From: Xanthomonas cassavae CFBP 4642
Lineage (GTDB): Bacteria; Pseudomonadota; Gammaproteobacteria; Xanthomonadales; Xanthomonadaceae
DNA length: 64,000 bases
Reading direction: 5' to 3'
NCBI RefSeq assembly: GCF_000454545.1
Contig: NZ_CM002139.1
Location: 4,008,837 to 4,072,836 of the forward strand
Positions 36,530-50,817 of the stretch are shown here, in pieces. The stretch's first letter is position 1, and each line of letters begins with the position of its first letter. Under the pieces are notes generated by a model. The model did no database searches and was not told the origin of the DNA. It saw only the letters and a list, made by a program, of their open reading frames with translations. A program made the position numbers and the translations under genes.

Positions 36530-37933
36530 TCAGCCGCCGCCACCGCCACCGGCGTGGATGCCACCGCGCGTCAGTGCGGCCGGGTCCAGCAACCGGCGTA
36601 ATTCGGCTTCGCTCAGTCCGCTGTCCTGCTTGGCCACCTCCAGCACCGGGCGCTGCTCCTTGTAGGCGCGCTTGGCAATAGCGGCCGCTTTTTCGTAGCC
36701 GATGATGGGATTCAACGCGGTGACCAGGATCGGATTGCGGTCCAGCGCCTCGCGCACGCGCTCCTGGCGCACCTTCAGGCCGGCAATGGCGCTATCGGCC
36801 AGCAGCCGCGACACATTGCCCAGCAACGTGATCGAATCCAGCAGGTTGTAGGCAATCAGCGGCAGGGTCACGTTCAACTGGAAATTACCGGTCTGCCCGG
36901 CCACGGTAATCGCGGTGTGGTGGCCAATCACCTGGGCGCAGGCCATCACGGTGGCCTCGGGAATCACCGGGTTGACCTTGCCCGGCATGATCGAGCTGCC
37001 CGGCTGCAGCGCCGGCAACTCGATCTCGCCCAGCCCGGCCAACGGCCCGGCATTCATCCAGCGCAAGTCATTTGCGATCTTGATCAGCGCCACGGCCAGC
37101 GCATTGAGCTGGCCGGACAGCTCCACTGCATCGTCCTGCGCGGCCAGCCCTTCGAACTTGTTCTCCGCGCTTTCGAACCTGGCTCCGCTCAACGTCGACA
37201 AGGCCTTGGCCGCCTTCATGCCGAAGCGCGGATCGGCATTGATGCCGGTGCCGATCGCGGTGCCGCCCAGCGGCAGGCGACGCAGGCGCTTGAGCGCGTC
37301 GTCGATCCGCTCCTGCGCCGAGCTCAGTTGCGCAGACCAGGCGCCGAATTCCTGCCCGAAGGTCAGCGGCATCGCATCCATCAGATGGGTGCGGCCGGTC
37401 TTGACGACCGTGTCCAGCGATCTGGCGCGCTTGTCGATGGTCTTGCGCAGATGCTTCAGCGCCGGCTGCAGGTGTTCCTGCACCGCAAGCAGGGCGCAGA
37501 CACGGATCGCGGTAGGCACCACGTCGTTGGAACTCTGTCCCAGATTGACGTGATCGTTGGGATGCACCGCGGACTTGCCGGCCCGCGTAGCCAGCGTGGC
37601 GATGACCTCGTTGGCATTCATGTTGGACGAGGTGCCCGAGCCGGTCTGGTACACATCGATCGGAAAGTGCGCGTCGTGCGCGCCTTCTGCCACCTGCAAG
37701 GCCGCGTCCTGCACGGTCCTGGCGATCGCCTTCGGCAACAGCCCCAGGTCGGCGTTGACGCTCGCCGCAGCGGCCTTGATCAGCCCCAGCGCGCGAATGA
37801 AACCGCGCGGCATCGGCTGACCGGAGACCGGAAAGTTCTGTACGGCGCGCTGGGTCTGCGCGCCCCACAGCGCATCGGCGGGCACCTGCAAGTCGCCCAT
37901 GCTGTCGTGTTCGGTCCTGAAACGTTCGCTCAT
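36530..37933 (-). CDS. fumC: fumarate hydratase class II
   Basis: An iron-independent fumarase that hydrates fumarate to malate in the TCA cycle, 467 residues. Recognisable blocks are TGSGTSSNMNANEV, TGRTHLMDAMPLTFGQE and the superfamily signature GSSIMPGKVNP (catalytic Ser loop). The C-terminus ends in a run of glycines (HAGGGGGG). The start at 37933 (MSERFRTEHDSMG) is normal for FumC; an upstream in-frame start at 37993 is less likely. The gene is monocistronic and convergent with the lipoprotein gene. Confidence 0.95.
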   Translation of the reverse strand: MSERFRTEHDSMGDLQVPADALWGAQTQRAVQNFPVSGQPMPRGFIRALGLIKAAAASVNADLGLLPKAIARTVQDAALQVAEGAHDAHFPIDVYQTGSGTSSNMNANEVIATLATRAGKSAVHPNDHVNLGQSSNDVVPTAIRVCALLAVQEHLQPALKHLRKTIDKRARSLDTVVKTGRTHLMDAMPLTFGQEFGAWSAQLSSAQERIDDALKRLRRLPLGGTAIGTGINADPRFGMKAAKALSTLSGARFESAENKFEGLAAQDDAVELSGQLNALAVALIKIANDLRWMNAGPLAGLGEIELPALQPGSSIMPGKVNPVIPEATVMACAQVIGHHTAITVAGQTGNFQLNVTLPLIAYNLLDSITLLGNVSRLLADSAIAGLKVRQERVREALDRNPILVTALNPIIGYEKAAAIAKRAYKEQRPVLEVAKQDSGLSEAELRRLLDPAALTRGGIHAGGGGGG

Positions 37934-38219
37934 CTGCACTCTCCGCAATCGGTGATCTGTGGTGACGCAATGGCTGGCCGCGGGCGCACCCACGCTGGCG
38001 AGGCCGCCTACGATACTCGCCAGGCACGTTGCGACGGTGTCGTCGCAATGCGTGGGCTAGACTGCCGGTTCATCCATCCGAGGTACCACGCCGCCATGGG
38101 CGACGACCCTGACTGTAGAAACGCACCGAGCGTGTCGTTCTTCGCTGTACCCGCCACCGTTTCGCCCCTGCCCGCGCTGATGCGTTCGGGCGTTGCAGCC
38201 GATCGATGCGGAGGCGGAC

Positions 38220-40951
<2,732 letters not shown>

Positions 40952-41286
40952 AAGCGGCCAACAACACGACGGCGCAACCACCAGACGGGCGCGAGCGGCG
41001 CCCGAAACCGACATGCACCACCCGTCCGCTTCGGTTTTTTGTACGCCGCCTACGACTGCTCGCTACGATTTGCGGGTCGCTCCAAGCGGATGAAACACAG
41101 ACGATGGCCGTGCCGGGCAGGACCGGACATTAGCTGATGCACGATGGATTTTCGCCTGCGCGCCGCCGTCCAGAATAGAAAAGTGCGGCCGGATTGATCG
41201 GCAACACCCAGGCGTCGAGCCGGCGTCAACGACGCTTCCCGGCTTGGCTGCTAAGGTGCCGGCCTCATCCAAGCGAGGGACCACCC
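40952..41286. other. 335-bp stretch after purB
   Basis: It holds the probable purB terminator at its left end. Otherwise I see no gene, repeat or regulatory motif I can support. The promoter of the DUF3060 lipoprotein should be near its right end. Confidence 0.5.
40986..41041 (+). terminator. probable purB terminator
   Basis: CGGGCGC/GCGCCCG forms a tight hairpin near 40986-41004. AAACCGA...TCGGTTT then brackets a second, long-loop stem ending in TTTTTT (41035-41040). Confidence 0.5.
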
Positions 41287-41788
41287 ATGCGTGCAGTTCG
41301 GAGTATCGCGTCGCTGTTTGCGCTGTCCAGCATCGCCGCATTGAGCGGATGCGGTGCCGACGGCCCCGCCGCGCAGGCAGTATCGGCCATGTCCTCCACC
41401 GCAGTCCGACCCGGCCAGCGGCGCGGACTGCGGTGGCAAGGATGTGCGCCTGACCCGCAACGACAGCGAGTGGATCCTGCATGGCAACTGCGGCGCAGTG
41501 ACTATCACCGCCTCACGCGGCGCGATGAATCTGGACAACGCAAGTAGCATCCGCGTGGAAGGCAGCAACTTCACCGTGCTCAACAGGCAGCTCGGCCAGC
41601 TCAGCGTGACCGGTCACGACAACGCGCTGAATCTGACCAATGTGGACAGCGTGGACATCCAGGGCAACAAGAACCTGGTGTTGGCGCGCGAAGTAAAGCA
41701 AGTCCGATTTTCCGGCAACGACAACACCGTCAACCCATCCAGCAAGCCGACACTGGACGACAGCGGCAGTGGCAACAAGGTGATGTAA
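41287..41788 (+). pseudogene. DUF3060-type lipoprotein with a frameshift
   Basis: The N-terminus (from ATG 41287) encodes a lipoprotein signal with lipobox LSGC (Cys at about 22), then GADGPAAQAVSAMSST. The rest of the protein continues in the +1 frame from about 41410: ASGADCGGKDVRLTRNDSEW, then beta-strand repeats (NFTVLNRQLGQLSVTGHDNAL, ...VRFSGNDNTV) to a stop at 41788. Neither frame alone gives a complete product. The shift lies between about 41395 and 41425, in GCAGTCCGACCCGGCC. The intact form would be about 160 residues. It could be a real mutation, a sequencing error or, less likely, programmed frameshifting. Confidence 0.75.
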
Positions 41789-41800
41789 GCCAGCTGGAAT

Positions 41801-41937
41801 CGGCTGACAGAACGTAGCGAGCAGTCGTCGGGCGGATGGACGGCGCGCTCAGCACCGGAGCGTACGCGTGGTCCATGCCGATTCCGTGCGCCGACCACGT
41901 CCGCCTGGCGTCTATGCAGCAGGCTGCTGGCTGCTCC
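41801..41937. repeat. dispersed repeat, diverged copy 2
   Basis: It matches the element at 8399-8543 in order and spacing. It has CGGCTGACAGAACGTAGCGA at the left, GTCGTCGGGCGG, then CCGGAGCGTACG, CATGCC and CCGCCTGGCG, and ends GGCTGCTC. Many point changes are present. It begins 13 bp after the DUF3060 gene. Confidence 0.55.
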
Positions 41938-42592
41938 AGGTGCGCAGCGCCGCTACCGACGCTGCGCGTTGACAGTAGACACCCTTTGGGCAAGAGCTGT
42001 TGCCACGGCTATGGCTTGGACCGATATCCCAGCCTCGGTCAGCGCCATGTTGCAAGGCGTCGCACTCATCGGATCACCGCGACCAAGGCATTGCTTCCTG
42101 TCAGGGACGACGCGCTGCCACCAGCGTCACCTCGCGCGGCTTGGCGATGCCCAAGCTGGCAACCAGCACCAGCACACCCAGTCTCCAACGGCGCATCACA
42201 CCCTTCCTTGTTGACAAGCAGCACAGCGACTGCGGTGGCGCAGTGTGTCGCGCATGCCGCGGCGGCCTCCTGTGCCATCGGGCACCCTGCCGCCTGGATC
42301 CGCGCCAGATCCGCATCCAGCTGCATCATCGGTGGCCAACACGTCACTCCGGCCACGCCGATCTTCTCCACCTGCAGGGCCAGGCCGTCTCGGCGTGCCG
42401 CACGGCAGTGTCCGTTTCGCCGCAGCGGGCCTGCATCGGGATCATTGATCGCAGGCCACCACCTCCCTGAAGCCTTGCCTGTTCGCGCCCTCGCTTGCAG
42501 GTGCAGATCCGGCGCAGGCATCGGACAATGGTGCCGCTACGCGCCGGCCCGGCCTGCGCCGGCACTTCATCGATCTCCTGCAAGGAACCCCC
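41938..42592. other. 655-bp stretch without a supportable gene
   Basis: Only short open frames occur. On the minus strand, a 31-codon frame near 42101-42193 reads like a signal peptide (MRRWRLGVLVLVASLGIA) but stops soon after. A Cys/Ala-rich frame at 42240-42500 has no start or family. It may be a decayed gene. No repeat or RNA is recognised. Confidence 0.45.
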
Positions 42593-44086
42593 ATGGCTGC
42601 ACGCAAGGCAAACCCTCCCGTCATCGAAGTCCAGGCCCGTCCGGGTCAGCCGCTGGGCATGCCGGTGGAGCGCTTCCTGCGCACCTACTGGCACAAGCGC
42701 CCACTGCTGATCCGCAATGCCTTCGCGGACTTCGTCTCGCCGCTGCAGCCGGAGGACCTGGCCGGGCTGGCCTGCGAGGATGGCGTGCTGGCGCGGCTGA
42801 TCAGCCACGACCGCGCCACCGATGGCTGGGACGTGCGCAGCGGCCCGTTCCAGGAAACCGACTTCCCCGGCCTGCCCGACCATGACTGGACCTTGCTGGT
42901 GCAGGACGTGGATAAATGGGACGCCGATGTGCGCGGCCTGCTGGAGCAGTTCCGTTTCCTGCCGCGCTGGCGCATCGACGACATCATGATCAGCTTCGCC
43001 GCCACCGGCGGGTCGGTCGGCGCGCATGTCGACCATTACGACGTGTTCCTGCTGCAGGGGCAGGGCCACCGCCGCTGGCAGATCGACGCACGTGCCTCGC
43101 AGGGCCGCAAGCCCACGCCGCAGGCGTTCCGCGACGATGTCGACCTCAAGCTGTTGCGCGAGTTCAAGCCCACCCACGAGTGGGTGCTGGGCCCGGGCGA
43201 CATGCTGTACCTGCCGCCGCTGGTGCCGCACCACGGCGTGGCCGAAGATCCTTGCCTGACCTTCTCCATCGGCACCCGCGCGCCCTCCTCGGCCGAGCTG
43301 ATCGGCGACTACCTGGACACCCTGATCGCCGATGCCGACGAGGCCGTGCGCTATCACGACGAAGACCTGAAGGTGCCGGCTGACCCGTACGAGATCGACG
43401 TCACCGCAATGAACCGCGTGGTCGCCGCGCTCAACGCGCTGCGCATGAACGACCCCGATCGCCTGGGCGACTGGTTCGGCCGCTTCATGACCACCTACCG
43501 CGCCTCCGGCGACGTGGTGCCGGCACCCGAGCCGATTCCGCGCGAGGCGGTCGAACAGGCACTGGACGAAGGCGTGGTGTTGTATCGCCACCCGTGGTCG
43601 CGGCTGGCCTGGCGGCGTGCCAAGCGCGGCGCCACCCTGTTCTGCAGCGGCCTGGAATTTGCGCTGTCGGCCAAGGACGCCGCTCGCCTGGCGGCAGCCG
43701 AAGCCATCGATGGCGCGCTCTACGGGCAGCTGTCGGCACGCGGTCGCGAAGTGGTGCTGGAGCTGCTGGCGCATGGCCATTACCAGCGCGCCCATGACGA
43801 GGCGGAGGACGACATCGAGGACATCGACGACGCACAGGCAGCTGCGCTGAGCGTGTCGGCCGATCACGACGACGCAGATGACGATGCCGATAGCGTGGAA
43901 GCCGACGACGCCATCGACCACGACGCGGACGTGGAGGAGGTCGCCGACGACGCGGACACCCCGGAGGAGCGCGTCGATGCTGCCGAAGCGGACCTCGCCG
44001 AAGTCGAGGACGAGGACGAGGACGAGGATGGCGAAGAAGATGCCTCGGACATCGACGAAGACGAAGACATCTCTCCGCGCACATGA
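42593..44086 (+). CDS. cupin/JmjC ribosomal oxygenase, RoxA (YcfD)-like, with acidic tail
   Basis: A 2-oxoglutarate/Fe(II) oxygenase whose E. coli relative RoxA hydroxylates an arginine of ribosomal protein L16 (uL16). The product is 497 residues. The JmjC core is at about 90-230 with the metal triad from HVDHYD (His145, Asp147) and PPLVPHHGVAE (His about 213). The winged-helix/dimerisation part follows (about 240-395). Residues about 400-497 form a strongly acidic Asp/Glu tail (…EDDIEDIDDAQ…, EDEDEDEDGEEDASDIDEDED) absent from most RoxA proteins, which are about 370-400 residues. The start has an AGGAA ribosome-binding site. It overlaps the GNAT gene by ATGA. Confidence 0.9.
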   Translation: MAARKANPPVIEVQARPGQPLGMPVERFLRTYWHKRPLLIRNAFADFVSPLQPEDLAGLACEDGVLARLISHDRATDGWDVRSGPFQETDFPGLPDHDWTLLVQDVDKWDADVRGLLEQFRFLPRWRIDDIMISFAATGGSVGAHVDHYDVFLLQGQGHRRWQIDARASQGRKPTPQAFRDDVDLKLLREFKPTHEWVLGPGDMLYLPPLVPHHGVAEDPCLTFSIGTRAPSSAELIGDYLDTLIADADEAVRYHDEDLKVPADPYEIDVTAMNRVVAALNALRMNDPDRLGDWFGRFMTTYRASGDVVPAPEPIPREAVEQALDEGVVLYRHPWSRLAWRRAKRGATLFCSGLEFALSAKDAARLAAAEAIDGALYGQLSARGREVVLELLAHGHYQRAHDEAEDDIEDIDDAQAAALSVSADHDDADDDADSVEADDAIDHDADVEEVADDADTPEERVDAAEADLAEVEDEDEDEDGEEDASDIDEDEDISPRT

Positions 44087-45015
44087 GCCTGCACGGCCGG
44101 CCACAGATCGTTTCGCTGGACCCGGCCACCGACGCCGCCGCCCTGCGTGCGCTGCGCCTGGCCTGGGCCGGCGCGGCCCCGGGCAGTAGCGCGGAGGCCG
44201 AGTGGGACGCGCTGGACCCGCTCAGCCTGCATCTGGCCGCGCGGACCGAGGGGGGCCGACTGGTCGCCTCGGTCCGGCTGACCCCGGACCGGCGCATCGA
44301 CCGGCTCGGCCTGCTGCCGGACTGGCGCCGCCGCGGCCTGTCCGACCAGCTGCTCGCCGCCGCCGTCGCCAGCGCCGCCCAGCGCGGCTGGCCTCGCCTG
44401 CAGGCCCGTGTCACCGCAGGCGCCGAGGCGGTCTTCGCACGCCAGGGTTTTCTTCCCGACGGCCCTGCGGACCTGTCACCCGACCGCAGTGCCGATGTCG
44501 GCGATGCACCCGGCACGCCGGTCCATCGCCGACTCGACGGACCGATGGCGGTGGACGACCTGCGCACGGCCCTGGCCGCCACCACCGGCCTGCTGTGCGC
44601 CGCACGCCGCCAGGTGCTGATCTATACGCGGACACTGGATCGGCCGCTGTTCGACACCCCCGCAGTGCTCGATGCGCTGCGCCGCTTCGCCACCGCCCGC
44701 CACGACAAGCGGGTGCAGGTGCTGGTGCAGGACACCGCCAGCGCCACTGCCGGCAGCAGCGCGATGCTGCGCCTGGCCCAGCGCCTGCCCAGCGTGTTCC
44801 GCTTCCGTGCAGTCAGTGACCCGGTCGATGCCAGCTATGCGTCGGCCTATGTGGTGGGCGATGACGCCTACTACTTTCGTCCAACAGGCCATCGCTTCGA
44901 CGATGGCGAAACCTGGCTGTCGGGCGCGGCGCGCAGCCGCCAGCTGGAGCGCGAATTCGCGCAGATATGGGAGCGCAGCGCGCTTTGGAACGAACCGCGC
45001 GCACTCGGCATCTGA
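44083..45015 (+). CDS. GNAT acetyltransferase fused to a DUF7931-type domain
   Basis: A 310-residue two-domain protein. The N-terminal GNAT domain (about 5-150) shows LVASVRLTPDRRIDRLGLLP and the acetyl-CoA loop WRRRGLSDQLLAA. The C-terminal domain (about 160-300) has features of phospholipase D-like/DUF7931 proteins (VLIYTRTLDRPLFDTPAVLD, VQVLVQDTASA, DDAYYFRPTGHRF). Its start overlaps the stop of the RoxA-like gene, so they are coupled. The target of acetylation is unknown; a link to ribosome modification is only suggested by the pairing. Confidence 0.8.
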   Translation: MSLHGRPQIVSLDPATDAAALRALRLAWAGAAPGSSAEAEWDALDPLSLHLAARTEGGRLVASVRLTPDRRIDRLGLLPDWRRRGLSDQLLAAAVASAAQRGWPRLQARVTAGAEAVFARQGFLPDGPADLSPDRSADVGDAPGTPVHRRLDGPMAVDDLRTALAATTGLLCAARRQVLIYTRTLDRPLFDTPAVLDALRRFATARHDKRVQVLVQDTASATAGSSAMLRLAQRLPSVFRFRAVSDPVDASYASAYVVGDDAYYFRPTGHRFDDGETWLSGAARSRQLEREFAQIWERSALWNEPRALGI

Positions 45016-45082
45016 GACCGCAGCGCCCTTCGCACGTAGGCGCCAGGCGGTCGCACCTACCCGTCCGGTCAGCTGGCAGACG

Positions 45083-45114
45083 CCCCCTCACTAGCGCAAG
45101 GGGGTATAATTTTT
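45083..45114 (+). promoter_or_regulatory. hairpin with T-tract and TATAAT before sucA
   Basis: CCCCCT (45083-45088) pairs with AGGGGG (45099-45104) and TATAATTTTT follows. This can be the terminator of the GNAT gene. The TATAAT (45105-45110) is also a perfect -10 box for sucA, 86 bp upstream of its start, though no good -35 is 16-18 bp before it. Confidence 0.55.
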
Positions 45115-45195
45115 CGAGATTTGAAACCGACCGACAGGGCATCTCGCTCTGCCGCTTCCGCACAATCATCCCCACAGCAGACCCGACTTACCATC

Positions 45196-48024
45196 GTGGA
45201 TAATCTCCTAAAGCAGTTCGCGCAGTCATCGCAGCTCGCCGGCGGCAACGCCGCCTACATCGAGGATCTGTACGAGCAGTACCTCGTCGCCCCGGACAGT
45301 GTCGATCCGAAGTGGAAGAGTTATTTCGACGGCTTCAAGGGTCGCGATGCCGGGGATGTGCCGCATTCGGCCGCCATCGCCCACATTCTCTCCGCCTCCA
45401 AGCAGGCCGCCAATGCCGGAACCGGCGCCAGTGCCAGCGACGAACGCGAGCGCAACGTCGGCCGCCTGATCACCGCCTACCGCGCGCGCGGTCATCTGGG
45501 CGCGCAGCTGGACCCGCTTGGCCTGACCCCTCCGGTCAATCCGCCCGATCTGGACCTGCCGTTCCACAGCCTCTCGCAGGCGGATCTGGACAGCGAGTTC
45601 AGCACCGGCGGCGTCGGCGGCCAGCCGCGGATGAAGCTGAAGGATCTGCTGACCCGCCTGAAGGCGACCTACGCCAGCACCATCGGCGCCGAATTCATGC
45701 ACATCCAGGAATTCGACCAGCGCCAGTGGATCTACAAGCGCCTGGAAGATGCCGGCGGCAAGATCGCCGGCGATGCGGCCAGCCGCAAGCGCACGCTCGA
45801 ACGGCTCACCGCCGCCGAAGGCCTGGAGCGCTACCTGCATACCAAGTACGTCGGCCAGAAGCGCTTCTCGCTGGAAGGCGGCGACGCGCTGATCCCGATG
45901 ATGGACGAGATCATTCGCCAGTCCGGCAACGATCAGGTCAAGGATATCGTGATCGGCATGGCCCACCGCGGCCGTCTCAACGTGTTGGTCAATACGCTGG
46001 GCAAGAACCCGCGCAAGCTGTTCGACGAGTTCGAAGGCAAGTTCGAGCATGCCCACGACGACCGCGCGCACACCGGCGACGTCAAGTACCACATGGGTTT
46101 CTCGGCCGATATCGCAGTCGGCGGCGACAAGCAGGTGCATCTGGCACTGGCGTTCAACCCCTCGCACCTGGAAATCGTCGACCCGGTCGTGGTCGGCAGC
46201 GTGCGTTCGCGCCAGGAGCGCTTCGGCGATGCCGAGCGCAAGGCCGTGCTGCCGATCCTGATCCATGGCGACGCCGCCTTCGCAGGCCAGGGCGTGGTGA
46301 TGGAACTGTTCCAGATGTCGCAGGCGCGCGGTTTCGCCGTCGGCGGCACCGTGCACATCGTGGTCAACAACCAGATCGGCTTCACCACCAGCACTCGCGA
46401 CGATGCCCGCTCCACGCTGTACTGCACCGACGTGGCCAAGATGATCGGCGCGCCGGTCTTCCACGTGAACGGCGACGACCCGGACGCGGTGATGTTCGTT
46501 TCCAGGCTGGCCTACGAATTCCGCCAGCAGTTCAAGAAGGACGTGGTCATCGATCTGGTCTGCTACCGCCGTTGGGGCCACAACGAAGCCGACGAACCGG
46601 CAGCGACCCAGCCGGTGATGTACCAGACCATCCGCAAGCACAAGACCACCCGCGAGCTGTATGCCGCCAAGCTGGAAAGCGACGGCGTGCTGAGCGCCGA
46701 CGAGGCCAAGGCGCTGGTGGACGGCTACCGCAACAAGCTCGATTCGGGCGAATACACCACCGAACTTGCCAAGCGCAAGCCGGACGAATTCGCCATCGAC
46801 TGGTCCAAATACTTGGTCGGCACCGCCGCCGATCCGGTCGACACCCGCGTCCAGCGCGAGCAGCTGGACCGTCTGGCCAAGCTGATCACCACCATTCCGG
46901 AAGGCGTCGAGCTGCATGCCCGCGTGGCGAAGATCTACGACGATCGGGTCAAGATGGCGGCAGGCGAGCAGCTTGGCGACTGGGGTTTCGCGGAGAACCT
47001 TGCCTACGCGACATTGCTGGCCGAAGGCCACAAGTTGCGCCTGGTCGGCCAGGACGCCGGTCGCGGCACGTTCTTCCACCGTCACGCGATCCTGCATGAC
47101 CAGAAGACCGACAACTATTACCTGCCGCTGCGCCAGCTGGTGCAGAACCCCGAAGACGCCACCGTCATCGACTCGCTACTGAGCGAAGAAGCGGTGATGG
47201 GCTTCGAATACGGCTACTCCACCACCGACCCGAACGCACTGTGCGTGTGGGAAGCGCAGTTCGGCGACTTCGCCAACGGCGCGCAGGTGGTGATCGACCA
47301 GTTCATCGCCGCCGGCGAAGCCAAGTGGGGCCGCATTGCGGGCCTGTCGCTGTTCCTGCCGCATGGTTACGAAGGGCAAGGCCCGGAGCATAGCTCCGCA
47401 CGTCTGGAGCGCTTCCTGCAGCTGTGCGCGCTGGAGAACATGCTGGTCTGCGTGCCGACCACACCGGCGCAGTGCTTCCACATGATCCGCCGCCAGATGC
47501 GCATGACCACCCGCAAGCCGCTGGTGGTGATGACGCCCAAGTCGTTGCTGCGTCACAAGCTGGCGGTATCGAGCCTGGAAGAACTGGCCGAAGGCGAGTT
47601 CCAGCATCTGATTCCCGACGCCAAGGCCGATGCCGGCAAGGTCAAGCGCGTGGTGCTGTGCTCGGGCAAGGTCTATTACGACCTGCTCGAAGACCAGACC
47701 AAGCGTGGTCAGGACGATGTGGCCGTCGTGCGCATCGAACAGCTGTATCCGTTCCCGCGTGCACAACTGGCGGCCGAGCTCAAGGGCTATGCCAACGCCA
47801 CCGACGTGGTGTGGTGCCAGGAAGAACCGCAGAACCAGGGGGCGTGGTACCAGATCCGCCACCACCTGAACTTCTGCCTGGCCGGCGGCCAGAGCCTGCA
47901 TTACGCCGGCCGTGCCCGTTCGCCCTCGCCTGCCGCCGGCCATATGGCCGACCACATCGCCGAACAGCAGAAGCTGGTCGCCGATGCGCTGCTCAATCCG
48001 TTCAACGACCAGGTCGCTGAATAA
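45196..48024 (+). CDS. sucA: 2-oxoglutarate dehydrogenase E1 component
   Basis: The thiamine-diphosphate-dependent decarboxylase of the 2-oxoglutarate dehydrogenase complex of the TCA cycle, 942 residues, the usual length. N-terminal LFAQ-like E2-binding segment (AAYIEDLYEQYLVAPDSV), then GMAHRGRLNVLVNTLGK, HLALAFNPSHLE (ThDP/substrate His residues) and VVNNQIGFTTS. EGQGPEHSSARLERFLQL is the C-terminal catalytic His motif. The start is a GTG (VDNLLKQFAQ); the frame is open 25 codons further up but has no similarity. First gene of sucA-sucB-lpdA. Confidence 0.96.
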   Translation: MDNLLKQFAQSSQLAGGNAAYIEDLYEQYLVAPDSVDPKWKSYFDGFKGRDAGDVPHSAAIAHILSASKQAANAGTGASASDERERNVGRLITAYRARGHLGAQLDPLGLTPPVNPPDLDLPFHSLSQADLDSEFSTGGVGGQPRMKLKDLLTRLKATYASTIGAEFMHIQEFDQRQWIYKRLEDAGGKIAGDAASRKRTLERLTAAEGLERYLHTKYVGQKRFSLEGGDALIPMMDEIIRQSGNDQVKDIVIGMAHRGRLNVLVNTLGKNPRKLFDEFEGKFEHAHDDRAHTGDVKYHMGFSADIAVGGDKQVHLALAFNPSHLEIVDPVVVGSVRSRQERFGDAERKAVLPILIHGDAAFAGQGVVMELFQMSQARGFAVGGTVHIVVNNQIGFTTSTRDDARSTLYCTDVAKMIGAPVFHVNGDDPDAVMFVSRLAYEFRQQFKKDVVIDLVCYRRWGHNEADEPAATQPVMYQTIRKHKTTRELYAAKLESDGVLSADEAKALVDGYRNKLDSGEYTTELAKRKPDEFAIDWSKYLVGTAADPVDTRVQREQLDRLAKLITTIPEGVELHARVAKIYDDRVKMAAGEQLGDWGFAENLAYATLLAEGHKLRLVGQDAGRGTFFHRHAILHDQKTDNYYLPLRQLVQNPEDATVIDSLLSEEAVMGFEYGYSTTDPNALCVWEAQFGDFANGAQVVIDQFIAAGEAKWGRIAGLSLFLPHGYEGQGPEHSSARLERFLQLCALENMLVCVPTTPAQCFHMIRRQMRMTTRKPLVVMTPKSLLRHKLAVSSLEELAEGEFQHLIPDAKADAGKVKRVVLCSGKVYYDLLEDQTKRGQDDVAVVRIEQLYPFPRAQLAAELKGYANATDVVWCQEEPQNQGAWYQIRHHLNFCLAGGQSLHYAGRARSPSPAAGHMADHIAEQQKLVADALLNPFNDQVAE

Positions 48025-48066
48025 CTCCTCTTCCCCAAAGAACGAAAACCCTAGGACGCTCCCCGA

Positions 48067-49263
48067 ATGGCCACCGAAGTCAAAGTTCCGGTACTGCCCG
48101 AATCCGTTTCCGACGCCACCATCGCCAGCTGGCACAAGAAGGCCGGTGAAGCGGTCAAGCGCGACGAGAATCTGGTCGACCTGGAAACCGACAAGGTCGT
48201 GTTGGAAGTTCCTTCGCCGGTCGACGGCGTGCTGAAGGAAATCAAGTTCGAAGCCGGCAGCACCGTCACCAGCAACCAGATCCTGGCGATCATCGAAGAA
48301 GGCGCCGTGGCTGCGGCCGCACCGGCCGACGAGAAGAAGGCCGAGGCACCGGCGCCTGCCGCTGCTGCCCCGGCTGCTGCCGCTGCGCCTGCCGCTGCAT
48401 CCAAGTCGGCTGCCGATGCGCTGCCGCCGGGTGCGCGTTTTTCCGCGATCACTCAGGGCGTGGATCCGGCCCAGGTCGAAGGCACCGGCCGGCGTGGCGC
48501 GGTGACCAAGGAAGACATCGTCAACTTCGCCAAGGCCGGCGGCGTGGGCAAGGCCTCCGGCGCCCGTCCGGAAGAGCGCGTGGCGATGACCCGCGTGCGC
48601 AAGACCATCGCCAAGCGCCTGATGGAGTCCAAGAACTCCACTGCGATGCTGACCACCTTCAACGAGGTCAACCTCGCCAAGGTCTCGGCCGCGCGCAAGG
48701 AGCTGCAGGACGAGTTCCAGAAGGCGCACGGCATCAAGCTCGGTTTCATGAGCTTCTTCGTCAAGGCGGCCGCCAACGCGCTGCAGCGCTTCCCGCTGGT
48801 CAACGCCTCGATCGACGGCGACGACATCATCTATCACGGCTACAGCGACATCTCCATCGCCGTGTCGACCGACAAGGGCCTGGTCACACCGGTGCTGCGG
48901 AATGTCGAGCGCCAGTCGTTCGCCGACGTCGAACAGGGCATCGCCGACTACGCCGCCAAGGCGCGTGCCGGCAAGCTGGGCCTGGACGACCTGCAGGGTG
49001 GCACGTTCACCATCACCAATGGCGGCACCTTCGGCTCGCTGCTGTCCACCCCGATCATCAACCCGCCGCAGAGCGCCATCCTGGGCATGCATGCGATCAA
49101 GGAACGTCCGATCGCCGAGAACGGCCAGGTCGTGATCGCCCCGATGATGTATCTGGCGCTGTCCTACGACCACCGCATCATCGACGGCAAGGACTCGGTG
49201 CAGTTCCTGGTCGACATCAAGAACCAGCTGGAAAACCCGGGCCGGATGCTGTTCGGCCTGTGA
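48067..49263 (+). CDS. sucB: dihydrolipoyllysine succinyltransferase (E2)
   Basis: The E2 core of the 2-oxoglutarate dehydrogenase complex, 398 residues. The lipoyl domain (1-77) has the lipoylated lysine in [10 protein letters not shown]. An Ala/Pro-rich linker follows (about 82-118). The E3-binding domain (about 120-160, [21 protein letters not shown]) and catalytic domain (about 170-398) come next, with the CoA-acyltransferase active site [12 protein letters not shown] (catalytic His). There is one lipoyl domain, as is usual for SucB. It starts 42 bp after sucA and is separated from lpdA by a mini-repeat pair. Confidence 0.96.
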   Translation: MATEVKVPVLPESVSDATIASWHKKAGEAVKRDENLVDLETDKVVLEVPSPVDGVLKEIKFEAGSTVTSNQILAIIEEGAVAAAAPADEKKAEAPAPAAAAPAAAAAPAAASKSAADALPPGARFSAITQGVDPAQVEGTGRRGAVTKEDIVNFAKAGGVGKASGARPEERVAMTRVRKTIAKRLMESKNSTAMLTTFNEVNLAKVSAARKELQDEFQKAHGIKLGFMSFFVKAAANALQRFPLVNASIDGDDIIYHGYSDISIAVSTDKGLVTPVLRNVERQSFADVEQGIADYAAKARAGKLGLDDLQGGTFTITNGGTFGSLLSTPIINPPQSAILGMHAIKERPIAENGQVVIAPMMYLALSYDHRIIDGKDSVQFLVDIKNQLENPGRMLFGL

Positions 49264-49266
49264 TGA

Positions 49267-50817
<1,551 letters not shown>

